Origin: Stagonosporopsis chrysanthemi
Lineage: Eukaryota > Ascomycota > Dothideomycetes > Pleosporales > Didymellaceae
Length of the DNA: 64,000 nucleotides
Direction of reading: 5' to 3'
Assembly (NCBI GenBank): GCA_022560025.1
Contig: JAFISE010000073.1
Coordinates: 1 to 64,000, forward strand
In this document: piece by piece, positions 20,833 through 31,440 of the stretch
Numbering within the stretch: the stretch's first letter is position 1
Layout of the letters: each line of letters opens with the position of its first letter
Made by a program: the position numbers and the translations under genes
Notes under the pieces: generated by a model
What the model was told of the DNA's origin: nothing
The model's database searches: none
The model's input: the letters and a program-made list of their open reading frames with translations, nothing else

Positions 20833-22107
20833 CTACTCCCTGAACTTGACAGACGCAAACCTTGCAGCGAGTGCAGAAAGCTTGCCGTTACCAGCACCGT
20901 TCGGAATCCTGGTGGCAATCTCAGCTGTGGTCTTGGCACCTGCAATGCTCAATCCCTTGAAGTCTCCAAAGAAGGAAGTATCCTTCTTGCTGGTCAAAGT
21001 GCTGGCAGTAGTCGTGGTACCCTGGAACAGGTTTGTCTGGCAAGCACGGCCAAGCGCAGTGCTGCACTGTTTGTTTGTGGTGGCATCAGGAGATCCGAAG
21101 AGCTTGCCAGCGTAGTCGGCAACGACATTCTGAACGTTGTTGAAGATGTTGCCCTCAAAGATGCCACGGGCGCCGGCGTCGCCACCCTCGAGAAGGTGAC
21201 CCTTGACGTCGAACCAGACGTTGTTGACGGCATGGAGGAGAGTCTTGCCGCTAAGAGCAGGTCCGCGACCAGCAGTCTTGGTGATGTAGTTGTTCTTCAT
21301 GGTGATAGTGTCGGCGGTACCGACCATCTCGAAGACCCAGTAGTGGTAGCCATCGCAGCCAGTGGAGTAGTCAGAGGCGCCATTGATGAAGTTGCTAGAA
21401 AGAGTAATGCGGGTGCTGGGAGTAAAGCCGAAGACATAATGTTGGCGGCCAGGGCGAGCAGTCTACATTAAAGACTGTTAATAGTGGATCTTGAGTTCAA
21501 AGATAGGAGAACTTACGGTTACATGGTCGATCCAGATGAGATCAGCTCCGGCAAAGGAGAGAGCATCTCCTCCCCAGACATACTTGTGGTTTAAGTCGCT
21601 GACCTGAATGTTCTGAACAATGACGTTCTTGCCAGCAAAGGACAGACCCTTGCCCTTGATAATGCCCTTGTTTCCGATGCCGAGAAGCGTCTTGTTGGAT
21701 CCGACCTTGATACCCTGCTTTGGTGCCTTGGGGTAAGTGACGGTCTCGGAGGGCGCTGTGCCGCATGAGTCCTGCAAGATGCGTTGGCACTTAGCTCCAG
21801 TGCCCCAGTTTGCGCCTTGTAGTTGTCAGTATTTCATCAAAAGTGGAGTATGGAACCCAAACGCACAAGCTTTGCCAGTTACGGTTCCCTCAGAGTCTGT
21901 GAAGTCGAAGGTCTTGTCAAGGACGATGACACGTGCGGTAGCATCGGTCAACCACGTGGTAAGTTGCGCAATGTCCTTAGGGTACTGAGGAGTAGCGGAT
22001 CCGCCTCCAGTGACCCCAGTTGCGAAACCTTCCGCACTGCCAACAACCCCGACAGCGCTTGCCATATGCGCCAGGCCGGCAAATGCTGCGAGAGCAGAAA
22101 ACTTCAT
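20833..22107 (-). CDS. Secreted pectin lyase (polysaccharide lyase family 1)
   Basis: Three exons (22107-21867, 21815-21517, 21462-20833), 389 aa, introns 51 and 54 nt. A signal peptide is visible (MKFSALAAFAGLAHMASA). Motifs of the PL1 parallel beta-helix include KYVWGGDALSF, LIWIDHVT joined to TARPGRQHYVFGF across intron 2, and NNVWFDVKGHLL. Position and spacing of VWGGDA and the TARxGRQHYV segment are those of fungal pectin lyases (EC 4.2.2.10) rather than Ca2+-dependent pectate lyases; this is from family knowledge. The enzyme cleaves methyl-esterified pectin outside the cell. Cysteine pairs near 90-105 (GKACANWGTGAKCQR) fit the known disulfides. It is convergent with SDR2. Confidence 0.9.
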
Positions 22108-24314
22108 GATGAATATAAAATGAGACTAATGAGAGACTTGGGTGAAGGGAGTATGGAGACTGCAAGAGGAAGATGCTTGGAGGTTTTGTACTTTCACGAT
22201 TGCTCCGCGGTCTGGGTCTCTGTATGTAAGGCTGTGTATGCCCCGCCCCATTTCGCGATGATCCACTGATGTGATAAACATAGCCCTTAATTTCGTGGCG
22301 GATAGATACTTACTCCGAAGTCCAGACACGAACCCGACGTGTGGATGTTTCCATCTAACGGCGAACTAATAATCAAGGACCGTCATCCATGGAATTTAAT
22401 ATCTACCCGTGCACTAGACTCCTGTAGGTGAGGTGGGTCAAAGGAACTGCCACATCGAGATTTGTAAAACAAGGGGTATACAGAAGCGACCACATCCCCG
22501 AAGAACGCCTCCACTTTGGCGGCCACGACGGCCGTTAAATCAGCGCTTCAAAAGCCTCGTTCGGGGAAGCTTGACCGTAGTACCGGATGCTTGATTTGTG
22601 TAATATGGAGATTCAATCAGTATCTGAGTATAAATCACTGGATTAAAACTAATTCGTAAGGTGCGTTAGACATGGGACCCTTGGCATGTCAAACACTCGG
22701 TTCGGCTCCACATCCGGCACATGAGAGGAGGCGTTCACTGCACTTGCGGATGTTACAAGAGCTAGCGACTCGCAAGCCACCTGCACGTGGCCCTGAGGCA
22801 CACCTTGCAGTGCGCTTCGAGTCAAGGCTTTCCTTGCATGAACAGGTCATAGCACAGCATATACTAAGCTAGTTGCAGAAGGAGTGGTGTGGAATGCTGG
22901 GGGCCTATGTCTGCTCCCACCCGAAAACTGCACGAATTTTGTTCTCTCAGTCGGAACTTGGTCTCGTGAGGTCAAGCACTATTGTATCGAGCGCCCAGAC
23001 CCAGACATCACCGGATGCAAAACGATGGAGCGAGAGATGATCTCCAAAAGCCGCGCCCCTATTAGCATGGGAATCTCTGGTAAGGCTACTTCACAGTGCT
23101 TCGCGCGTACTAGGAGTGGTAGGTGGCTGTCGGCGAGATGGATGATATCTCGGGCCGTTGGCGCATGAATCGAAAGAGCCAAGAGTGGATCTTGTTTCAA
23201 TTACAGTCACATGTAAGTAGGTTGCAGCCCTTTCTTTGTCAAACAGCATGTCGTCTGCAAACGGAGAGCTTTGATCGTATATGTAGGCGCCGTACATGCA
23301 TGTTGTGATACATCGCACGCCGAAGCAAAGACGGCACGAGAACGCAACGTTGGCCCGAGTTTGGCCATGTGACAATAGGAGATGCACTTACTTTGCGAAG
23401 ATAGTCAGTCCGAGAGAGCCTTTTGCAGCTTGACAAGGAGCATATTAGGTAGAAAAATGGCCAGAATTTTGGACAATGGTACTGTGGCACCAGAGCAGGA
23501 TTGGAACAATGTCACCTAGCACGACACTTACAACAGCACCGAAGTCTTCAATGGTGCGCCCCCAAATACCTAGTCGCATAAACTGGAGGACCATAGTAAT
23601 GCTAGCAACCCAAAGGTTGAATTGAGTTGATCTGTTCATGGTGTTAGCTATACATCCGTGGTAAGTGCTGTGCATCCATTCCCATCCAGATTGGCTCAAG
23701 CCCTTGCCATTTTAATTCGAGTTCAGAACCAAATAGCCTTCCCCATCCAAGACGGGGATAAACACTCTGAGTGCAAATTGTTTTAACTTCTGCGAGGTAA
23801 GCCTAATCGTTCTGAGTGGATGAACTTGTTGCTATAAGGACCAAAATTCTGTACATCGTGAAAGATAGATGTATGGGCGCAGTTGGATAGGTGAGAAGGA
23901 GCGAGCAAGGAATGCTTGGAGGTTGCCACTGGGAACGCTCATGCTTAATATGTACGGCGTACAGCAGAGCGCGTTCCTGTTTACGAGGACTTGCTGGGCT
24001 TGCTGATGTGGAAGCTGCTTGTCAGCAGACTCCTACAATAATCCGTCAGTAACGAGAACTGAACGAAGTGTGTACTTTGTTCAATGTTGACCATGAACTG
24101 CTTGAGGGTATCGTTGGATCTCAGACAGATAGTCTGGCTTGGATGGAGTGACGATTACTGGAACTTGCTTGGTATTCAAATGCTTCTCGTGTCTTCGGTT
24201 CTGGAGATTGCTGTTTCACGTTGTCGTGTTCATTCGTCTATGCTTGCTCATTTAGATTTTATCTTTTTTGATGATCATGCCAATGCCCTGTGACCCTGCG
24301 CGTAAACGAGGTTT
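22108..24314. other. Gene-poor intergenic region
   Basis: About 2.2 kb without a supported complete gene. The left end is the pectin lyase promoter. The only stretch with coding character is the 76-aa hydrophobic frame at 23445-23675, listed separately. No repeats, tRNA or transposon ends were recognised. Confidence 0.5.
23445..23675 (-). CDS. Hypothetical hydrophobic ORF or gene relic
   Basis: A 76-aa frame begins MHSTYHGCIANTMNRSTQF and has two membrane-like stretches (FNLWVASITMVLQFMRLGIW and AVVSVVLGDIVPILLWC). A GTAAGT donor-like sequence sits inside after FGAV, so it could be one exon of a larger gene or a decayed remnant. Sequence upstream in the same frame (LSQSGWEW) still looks protein-like but lacks a start. 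I cannot name a family. Confidence 0.25.
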   Translation of the reverse strand: MHSTYHGCIANTMNRSTQFNLWVASITMVLQFMRLGIWGRTIEDFGAVVSVVLGDIVPILLWCHSTIVQNSGHFST

Positions 24315-26305
24315 CTATAAGAATACCTCCAGGTTGAACTCGACTGTACTAACCGGGTATGGTAGCTCGAACTTGTGCAGCACACTGGGGTGCAAGATAC
24401 CGAAAACGCCGATGGTGTGGTTCTTGCCGCCGAGATTGATCTTGATGGACGCTGCATGACCGGGGAGGAAAGTCTTGTCTGCGAGTAGGCATCAGTAAGT
24501 GGTATCGTCTATGGTGTATAGGGTTGAATATCTTACCCTCCACCTCCTCAATCCAGTAGCCTTCCAGGGCAGCATTCTTCAAGCCATCTTCTCTTGTCAT
24601 GAACTTCGATCGCAGCATGAGCATCAAGCGGTCCAGAAGACCGTGTGCCTGCTCGAAACCAGAAGTCTTGCCCATAATAGCCGCGGCAAAGTGTCTCTCG
24701 TTTCGGCTCTTGCGCTCCTGGGTCTCGTCTTTGAAACCGACATCGCTGACTTCGAAAATCTTCATAGGCACAGAGTGGTGCTTATTCGAGTTGATCGTCT
24801 TCAGAAGACCGGGCAGGAGAGATGTACGGACAAGCTGGTACTCTGCGGTCTTTGGGTTAGCGAGTTTGATGGCTGTCTTGCCATCGTCGACACGGTTCAG
24901 CCATTCGAAGTTCTCTTCGTGCGAGCACAGAATAAGTGGCATGACTTCTGTCCAGCCGGCGGATGCGGACTCGAGGCGTACAATGTCGGCAAGCTTGTTG
25001 ATGGGAAGTGGGGCGGATACGGCAGCGGTCTTGTTAGGGTAAACGCGAGGCAGCTTATTGAAACCATATGCGATGGAGTAATCCTCCATAATGTCGGCTT
25101 GGTGGAGGATGTCGGCTCTTGTGATGGGAACAGAGACGTCAAGGATGTTCTTGTCCGTCTTCGACGGTGTTACGTCGTGCCCCATTTTGGAGAGGAGTTT
25201 GGAGATCTCTTCTGGAGACAGGTCGAGACCTGTGACATTGTTGAGATAGTCCACTTCGGCCTTCCACTCGCGCGGTGAGAGGTCTGGCGATATCCTAGAC
25301 TCGTTGTTGTGAGGTGAGACAATCTTGATCGCCTCTATTGACTCAGCGTATCCTGCAAACATAGCAATGAGCATGTGGTTCACAATCTCCACCTTTGTCT
25401 TGTCTGTCGCGGTGATCTCGATGAAGACGTTCTTTGTATCCAATGTGATCTTGCTATGATTGCCGTTGATGATGGGCGGAAGTGACAAGACGGTTCTGTT
25501 TGCGTCGTAGATCACAGGGTAGACAGGTGAGTCCCTGATGATGTGCAAGTAGCGACCGAGGTGCTTGTCTTTCTGTTTGAACATCAGTCGCACATTTCTT
25601 GCGTGTATTCCTTCATGACGCTCACCTCGTAGAAATCCATGAGCTCCCTGGCATTCATCTTCTTTGTCTGGTTAAGCGGGATGAATTCAATTTCCTCCGG
25701 ACTGAGAGCCTCATACGTGAAAGGTCCCTTGACGGCTATAGTTCGTTAGACATATCCCGAATCCAATTTTCTGGCTACCCACTGTCAAGATCGTGTGTTC
25801 CAATAGAGACCAATGTACGCTGGCGAGCCAGGTTTTGGTGCAGCTTATCCTGCAGCGCAATGAAGGAGTCGTATCGTGCTTGTGTGAAGGTGATGCCTCG
25901 CAGAATGACACCAGAGCAGAGTTCGCGGATTTGGGCAGTCTGTCTTGATTTAGATTGTGTCATCGACTCTCAACGCGACAATCAACCTACCTCGGGCTTG
26001 ATGTGCAACTCCTGAAGCTGCCCATCCTTGGGCGGTGTGACCTGCCATTTGGGTAGTTTCTCTTTCTCCAAGAAAACCTTGAGGTTGAGAGCAATGCCCT
26101 CAAAGCATAGCATATCATATCGGTTTGCTGGGATCTCAATCTTCAGCTGCGGCGGTTGCGCCTGGTCTTCTGGCTTGGTGCTCTGACTTGTGTCCTCATC
26201 CAGTTCAATGCCGAATTCGAAGCATAGCTCATCGAACTCCTCGGTAGTGTAATCACGACCAAGCTCTTTGAAGAGCGCTGCCTTGTCGACCGCAATAGTA
26301 GGCAT
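24315..26305 (-). CDS. FRS1: Phenylalanyl-tRNA synthetase beta subunit, cytosolic
   Basis: Five exons (26305-25991, 25939-25783, 25735-25626, 25572-24537, 24478-24315) give 593 aa, close to yeast FRS1. Introns are 51, 47, 53 and 58 nt. The N-terminal domain begins MPTIAVDKAALFKELG. The B3/B4 editing-domain region includes CSGVILRGITFT, GTHDLDTVKGPFTYEA joined across introns, and NARELMDFYEKDKHLGRY. The B5 region follows with SPEEISKLLSKMGHDV and VPITRADILHQADIMED. The catalytic-like core includes LVRTSLLPGLLKTI and the end FGILHPSVLHKFELPYP, then VSTVEFNLEVFL. It pairs with the alpha subunit as an (alpha-beta)2 enzyme charging tRNA-Phe. The last exon must be spliced in, since reading through intron 4 gives an unrelated tail. 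Confidence 0.93.
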
Positions 26306-26999
26306 TTTGAGGCTGCGAAGGCTTCAGTTGCGGTTTCTTCGAATGATGGTGGGGTAGCGGGCGGGGCTGTCGCGCGCCACAAACGTGTTGTGATGGGTCT
26401 TTCGGTACGTAACTTGGTAGAAGAAGTGTTCTAAAAGTAGAGTAAGCTTCTGTGCCTCGTCAACGTATTTGTCGACAGATGTTGTGGCGTCGAGGCTGCC
26501 GAGAATTATTTTGATGACTCCGAACTCGAACTTCAAGTTGCTCCAGCAGTGTTGCATGTCGTGCGGCCCAAGCGCCTCGGTCTAATCCGAAGTCGGCTTG
26601 CTACCCATCCCACTTCACATGCAAGACAGTAGCTGCACAAGACTAGCCGAAGATCAAAGCTGAGGCTGTATCATGTTATTCATATTGTATGCTGGTATCC
26701 AGGTTAGGCTGCTATGCGCCACAATGAAAGTATAGCTCCAACGCCATCAATGCCGACTGTCCTACACTCCGTGCTGCTATGCGTAACCTGACCGCCAGAT
26801 TGCAATACATCGTTATCTAGGTCCTCGAAAGCTCTGCTGTATCTCCATTCAGTCCGATGTAAATAGATGCCAATGACCACATCCATGCGCGCCATGGAAA
26901 TCATAATCTCGTCAGCGCTCGGTTAATGTCCAGCACCTGACCAAGGTATAAGATCAGAAAGAAAAGAGTACGGAATGATGAGAGAGGATGGTACAGGCC
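26306..26999. other. Intergenic: FRS1 promoter and MAPKK 3' flank
   Basis: A 694-bp gap with no supported gene. Short open frames on the minus strand (near 26324-26557) are immediately upstream of FRS1 and may be leader sequence. Confidence 0.5.
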
Positions 27000-28629
27000 T
27001 CAGTCTTTCCAGTCCCATACCTGCTTTAAGAAATGGGCCATGTTGACTTTCTTTGACTTCATCTCAACCATCCAGGGATGCTCAAGCATTCGCCAGGGCG
27101 TGGCTCGGCGTGGACACTCTTTCTCGAGGCTAGTCACTGTTAGCTTAACGTTCTAAGCAACAAAGGGGACCACTTACCAGCATTCAATGAAGTACTTGAA
27201 GTTCTCCGACCATTTGATGCCTGCCTCTGGCTCGTCCTTCAACGTAGGGATTGGCTGTCGAACAATGTAGGTCAGGAGATCGATGAGACCAGCGCGGGGG
27301 TTCATCTCTGTGCCATCTGCGGGGAACGGGAAGCGATGCTGTGCAACTTCGAGGAGCGTCACACCTAAGCTCCACACATCGCTAGTGATCGTGTAGCTCT
27401 GTCCAGTGATTCGTTCAGGTGCCATGTAGTACGACGTGCCAATGAATGTGTTGGCGTCTCCTTTTGTACCGAATTCACCCGACACACCAAAGTCGCAAAG
27501 CTTGACCTGCCCGTTCTTGCAGAGCAGAATGTTGCTTGGCTTGATGTCTCGATGGATGATGCGGTGGGAGTGTAGGTATGTCAGGCCGTTCAAGACACCC
27601 TCTGCAACCTTTCCGAGGACTTTTTCTCCGGTACGACCGCCCAATTTCTTGACCTCACGGTACACCGCGTCCAAGGACCCACCCTCGCAGAACTCCATGG
27701 CGATGCTGATGGTACCGGAGCTATCGTCCACAAAGGCCCCCCAGTAACGACAAATGTGATCACTCGCGCAGTTCTTGTTGAACGAGAGTTCTCGTACAAT
27801 CTGTTTCTTGACGTCGGGGTCGGGATTCGTCGTGATGATCTGGCAATGTAAATCAGTACAGGTATCACTGGTGACCTGATGGACATACCTTCAAGGCAAA
27901 CACTGTCTTCCCGCCCTTAAGCTTGCATCTGGTGACAGCACCACCAGCACCCTCTCCAAGACTGCCAAGCTCTTCAATCAAGCCCTTGCTACTGGCTGCC
28001 CTCCAACCCATGTCATCGAGGTCCTCCACGTCCAGGGGCCGACCCTTATCTAACGACAGAGCCTCGAGATCCGGCATTGGTTGGGTGCTCGCACCTCTTT
28101 GCATAGCTGATCCTCCCTCACTCCCACCTTGTGATATGGCCGAGATTGGGTCTGTGGCCTGTGTAGGTTCTTGTAAAGTTGAGAACCCTGAGCCATTCTG
28201 GTATGATGATGCAGAGCCGTTCGCCTGCATCTCGCCAAAACTACCTGATCTCGAGTTGGCGCTTGCATCGCTCGAATTGGCGGAGAGTCCTGTAGAAATC
28301 TGCAGTGGCGGTAACCCTTGTGGTGTCCGACTTGAGCCCATTGGGGTTGCGAGCTGTAACCGTGGGCGACCGCCTTCTTGAGGGGTGGTATTCGAGCCCA
28401 GGGGTGTGGCAAGCTGAAGACGAGGAGGCATGGGGCGGCCCATGCTGGGTTGCCCGTCGCTTGTGCCGTTTACGACAGGTCGAGCGTTCGGCGATGGGGG
28501 GATCGAGAGGCCTAGGGCAGGTTTGCGAGGCCCACGGCCGCCGGGAACGGGCGCTCGAAGAAGCGGTACGGGAGACGCCATGTTGGGCTGCGGACTCGAG
28601 GTCCCGTTTGCGTTAAATCCGGGCAGCAT
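27000..28629 (-). CDS. MKK1: MAP kinase kinase of the cell wall integrity pathway (Mkk1/2 type)
   Basis: Three exons (28629-27889, 27839-27178, 27129-27000), 510 aa; introns 49 and 48 nt. The first ~220 residues are Pro/Ser/Gln-rich and disordered, with repeats PRLQLATPxGS. The kinase domain runs from ~225 to 500: Gly loop LGEGAGGAVTRCK, Lys in FALKVI, HRDIKPSNILL, DFGVSGEFG, GTSYYMAPERITGQSYTI and SDVWSLGVTLLEVA. The dual phosphosites are the Ser of VSGE and the Thr of NTF before GTSYY. The pattern TFIGTSYYMAPER with HRFPFP is typical of Mkk1/Mkk2 rather than Ste7 or Pbs2 (family knowledge). It should relay Bck1-type MAPKKK signals to the Slt2/MpkA MAPK. C-terminus is FLKQVWDWKD. Confidence 0.9.
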
Positions 28630-30835
28630 CGATAGCTATGTCGTTGCAAGAGCTTTCTTGCGGTGACAGTAGCACAACTCTCGGAAATCTAGGTGCAGCA
28701 GGTGTTACTACAGTGATGGCGCCTGCTGTGCAAGGGGCACAGCGGGCAGCTATATATGTTGGACTCTCTGAGTCGTCCTAGGTCCCTCAGAATGGAGGAT
28801 GTGTTTGTGAGGAAACGAGTGTTGTACGCAGATGGTGTGTGTCCCAGCAGGACGGTTCGCTGCCGTCAGCCGAGGAATGCTGACCGACTCTTGCAGGGCG
28901 GAGGAGGGAAACGAGGGGTGGGAAGCAGGAGGCAGAGCTGTGGGGAGAATGGCGGCTTGGACGACTGGGCCGCAAGTGACGTTGGAGGGCCACGAGTCTT
29001 AGGCAGGCGCGGCTCGCAGGCGGCAGGCGCGAGTCGAGGCGGGTAGGGCTGCGAAACGTTGATGTAGCTGCACAGGCGATGCTGACAGAAAAGCTGCGAG
29101 GGGCACTGCTGTCGAGGTCCGAGGCGTGGCTTGCGGATTGTTTCAGACTGCTGCACTGGCAGAGGGGCTCGCTCACAGCAGCTGTGGAGAGGTGACCTGG
29201 CGGGCTTGCCGAGAAGGGCCAAAGCACTCGAATGGCAGATATTCGGTGGTTCCAGGGTCCTCTGACAGCGACTACGAACGACTGCTCGTGTGGGCTAGCG
29301 AGTGACAATCACACACGAAAAAGCACAGTCCAAGGACAGGTGATAGCGAGCGTAAGGATTGGGGAGGGCAGCAAGAGTGTGGACAGCTGCAGACAGCAGG
29401 CGGCGAGCCCCACCAGCATCGCGGACAGCTTCACCACAAGCGAAGCGCTGAGACTGCTGCGCGCCGGGGGCCGACTGGCTGAGAACCTTGTTTCAGCACT
29501 GGTTTTGCTACGTACGCCTTCTTCATTCGCAGGCTCAGCACAGATGTGCTGAAATCGTCTATGCTCACCTTGCAGCTCTCCTTGGTCCAGAGTCAGCCGT
29601 CGACGGCATCTTCTGACGCCGCGTGCAGCACCAGCATCCATCGCGCACGCAGCAGGCCGCGGCAAGCATCCGTGTGGTCGAGTACGTTAGCCTGCGGGAT
29701 TGACTTGGAGGTCGCCAACTCGGTCCGTGATTCCTCTATCTACTGGCAGCGCGTGCCGAAGTAACACAAGAGGTCCTGACTTGTACCTCTTTGAACGGGC
29801 ACGAGCCTTGCGGCAGCCTCCCACGGTGGCTGACGTTGGACACTCTGGTGCTGCAATTCATGCGCTCCTCACCGTGCTCACTGTCGCGCTCGTTTCGTCA
29901 GTCAGGCTTTGTTCTGTGCTTCACCTCACGAGCCCTTCTCGTTGCTAAAAGAAGCTATCTGCAAGTTAGCCCTGCATTCGATTCGAGGCATGCACTCCCA
30001 GACTGAGCACTTGGCATGCATTGTATCTTGGCGATCGCTTCTTCTGTCTCAGGAAGCGCTGACGCTCCACTGCGGTAAGCTTTGTCTACGGCTGTCCCCG
30101 CTCACCGCAAGCGCCCGCCCGCTCGCGACCAATATAATAGACGAGAGGCAAGGCACGTCCCAGCGGACTACTAAGCCTTATCTCTGCAAACGCATCGGAA
30201 AATCGAATTCCTTCACATGAAAGTCACAGGACTGCTCCATCAACTTCTGAATAGACCCCTTCTCTACTATCTGCGGCTCCAGCTCAGCGTCTTGCCAACA
30301 CAGTACTCTGGCATCCTTACCTACAACCTTACCCTGCAGCTCCGCCTTTGCATCTCGAGGATATGGTGCGTGGGCATTGACTCTGTGAGAAATCCTCATC
30401 TTGAACATGCAGTGCGAAGGTCACCCTAAATCTAGTCTGCGCCAAAATACTGTATTGTCTTTTTTTATGCTTCGATACAGTAACCATTTGTATCCCGAGT
30501 CTTGGGTACAGCTGTGGTCAAGCGGGAGAGGCTACGTCGCAATAGCCGTACACACATTCTCCCAGATTTTGGTGTGTACCTGCAACACCTACTGTGCTTG
30601 ACTTGGAACTTTTGAGTTTCTACCGTCATTAGCAACTTCGATGCCAATTCCTTGAAGCTGTTTCGATCTCACCAAGGCTCACGAGAATAATAGTCCTCCT
30701 ACAGCTTTACACCGGTGCGGCAGAAGGCGATTGATTGGTGCTTTGCAAAAGCTGCGGTCACCCGCCTTCTGCCAGCACTCATCGTGCAGGCGCCACCAAG
30801 GCAGGATCAGCGAGGCTGTGTCGCGGGATTGATGA
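28630..30835. other. Long non-coding leader/intergenic region
   Basis: About 2.2 kb upstream of the MAPKK. Frames up to 173 codons exist on the minus strand (28787-29308) but are Ser/Pro/Arg-rich without motifs. Much of it is probably MAPKK promoter or 5' leader. A 76-aa frame at 30178-30408 is listed separately. Confidence 0.5.
30178..30408 (-). CDS. Hypothetical short ORF
   Basis: A 76-aa frame beginning MFKMRISHRVNAHAPYPRD and ending HVKEFDFPMRLQR. It is charged and lacks low complexity, so it looks more protein-like than its neighbours. It has no membrane segment, signal peptide or known motif. It could be a small gene, one exon of a larger one, or chance. Confidence 0.2.
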   Translation of the reverse strand: MFKMRISHRVNAHAPYPRDAKAELQGKVVGKDARVLCWQDAELEPQIVEKGSIQKLMEQSCDFHVKEFDFPMRLQR

Positions 30836-31333
30836 ATGCGCAAACTCCCCAAACCTGCGACGTTGTTACTTCACTTGCCCACCCAGTCTTCATTCACGTC
30901 CGGAGCCTTCAAGATAGCCGCTGGAGCGTTCGCCGTTGTTGGAGTCGCCGACGTTCTCGTTCGCAGTGGGCGTGGGCTTTACTCATTCCTTCAGCAGATC
31001 GATGATGCACCCGACGATGTATGAAAGCTGCAACGAACTCTTGAAGAGTTTGTTGCACTTGTCGATACCTCAAAAGCGTCCCTGGAGCGACTGGCACGAC
31101 ATCCTGATGCGGCCTCTGCTGATAAAGTTACCTTTTCTTTTCGACATGCTCTCAACAGCCTGGAGCGAGAGCTCAAAAGCCTCAAGATCCTCATTGTAAA
31201 GATCAAAGGCGCAACGAAAAAGTGGGATCGAATCAAATTCACGTTGGATCAGCACAGAGTCGCAAAGACTTTGCAGCGTCTTGAACACTGCAAGTTGTCT
31301 ATCACGGCGGCCCTTACAATTGGAAACGGGTGA
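30836..31333 (+). pseudogene. Broken fungal STAND/HeLo-like N-terminal helical domain
   Basis: One frame from ATG 30836 to 31333 is interrupted only by TGA at 31022-31024. Before it: GAFKIAAGAFAVVGVADVLV then GLYSFLQQIDDAPDDV. After it, in the same frame: KLQRTLEEFVALVDTSKASL, a long amphipathic helix region, and LEHCKLSITAALTIGNG. A hydrophobic helix followed by several charged helices resembles the N-terminal helical domains of fungal NACHT/STAND or HeLo-like proteins (PF17111-like); this is recognition of style only. The natural residue at the stop is often Arg or Lys, so CGA to TGA would explain it. The frame ends at a GTGAGT donor (31331), so downstream exons are expected but not found; the kinase gene starts 107 bp further on. 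Confidence 0.5.
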
Positions 31334-31440
31334 GTCTCACGGTTCCAATCCAGAGCTGAGAGAGGTATCTAGAAAACGCGGATAGTTGAGCAAACATCAC
31401 CACAGCCAATCTTGACGACTCCATTGCTTGTTGAGGAGTC

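Noticed and set aside
13904..22107. Complete secondary-metabolite cluster
   Set aside because: No backbone synthase (PKS, NRPS, terpene cyclase) is present in the window; only tailoring-type enzymes and a regulator.
28787..29308. 173-codon frame upstream of the MAPKK
   Set aside because: Ser/Pro/Arg-rich without recognisable fold; more likely leader or chance.
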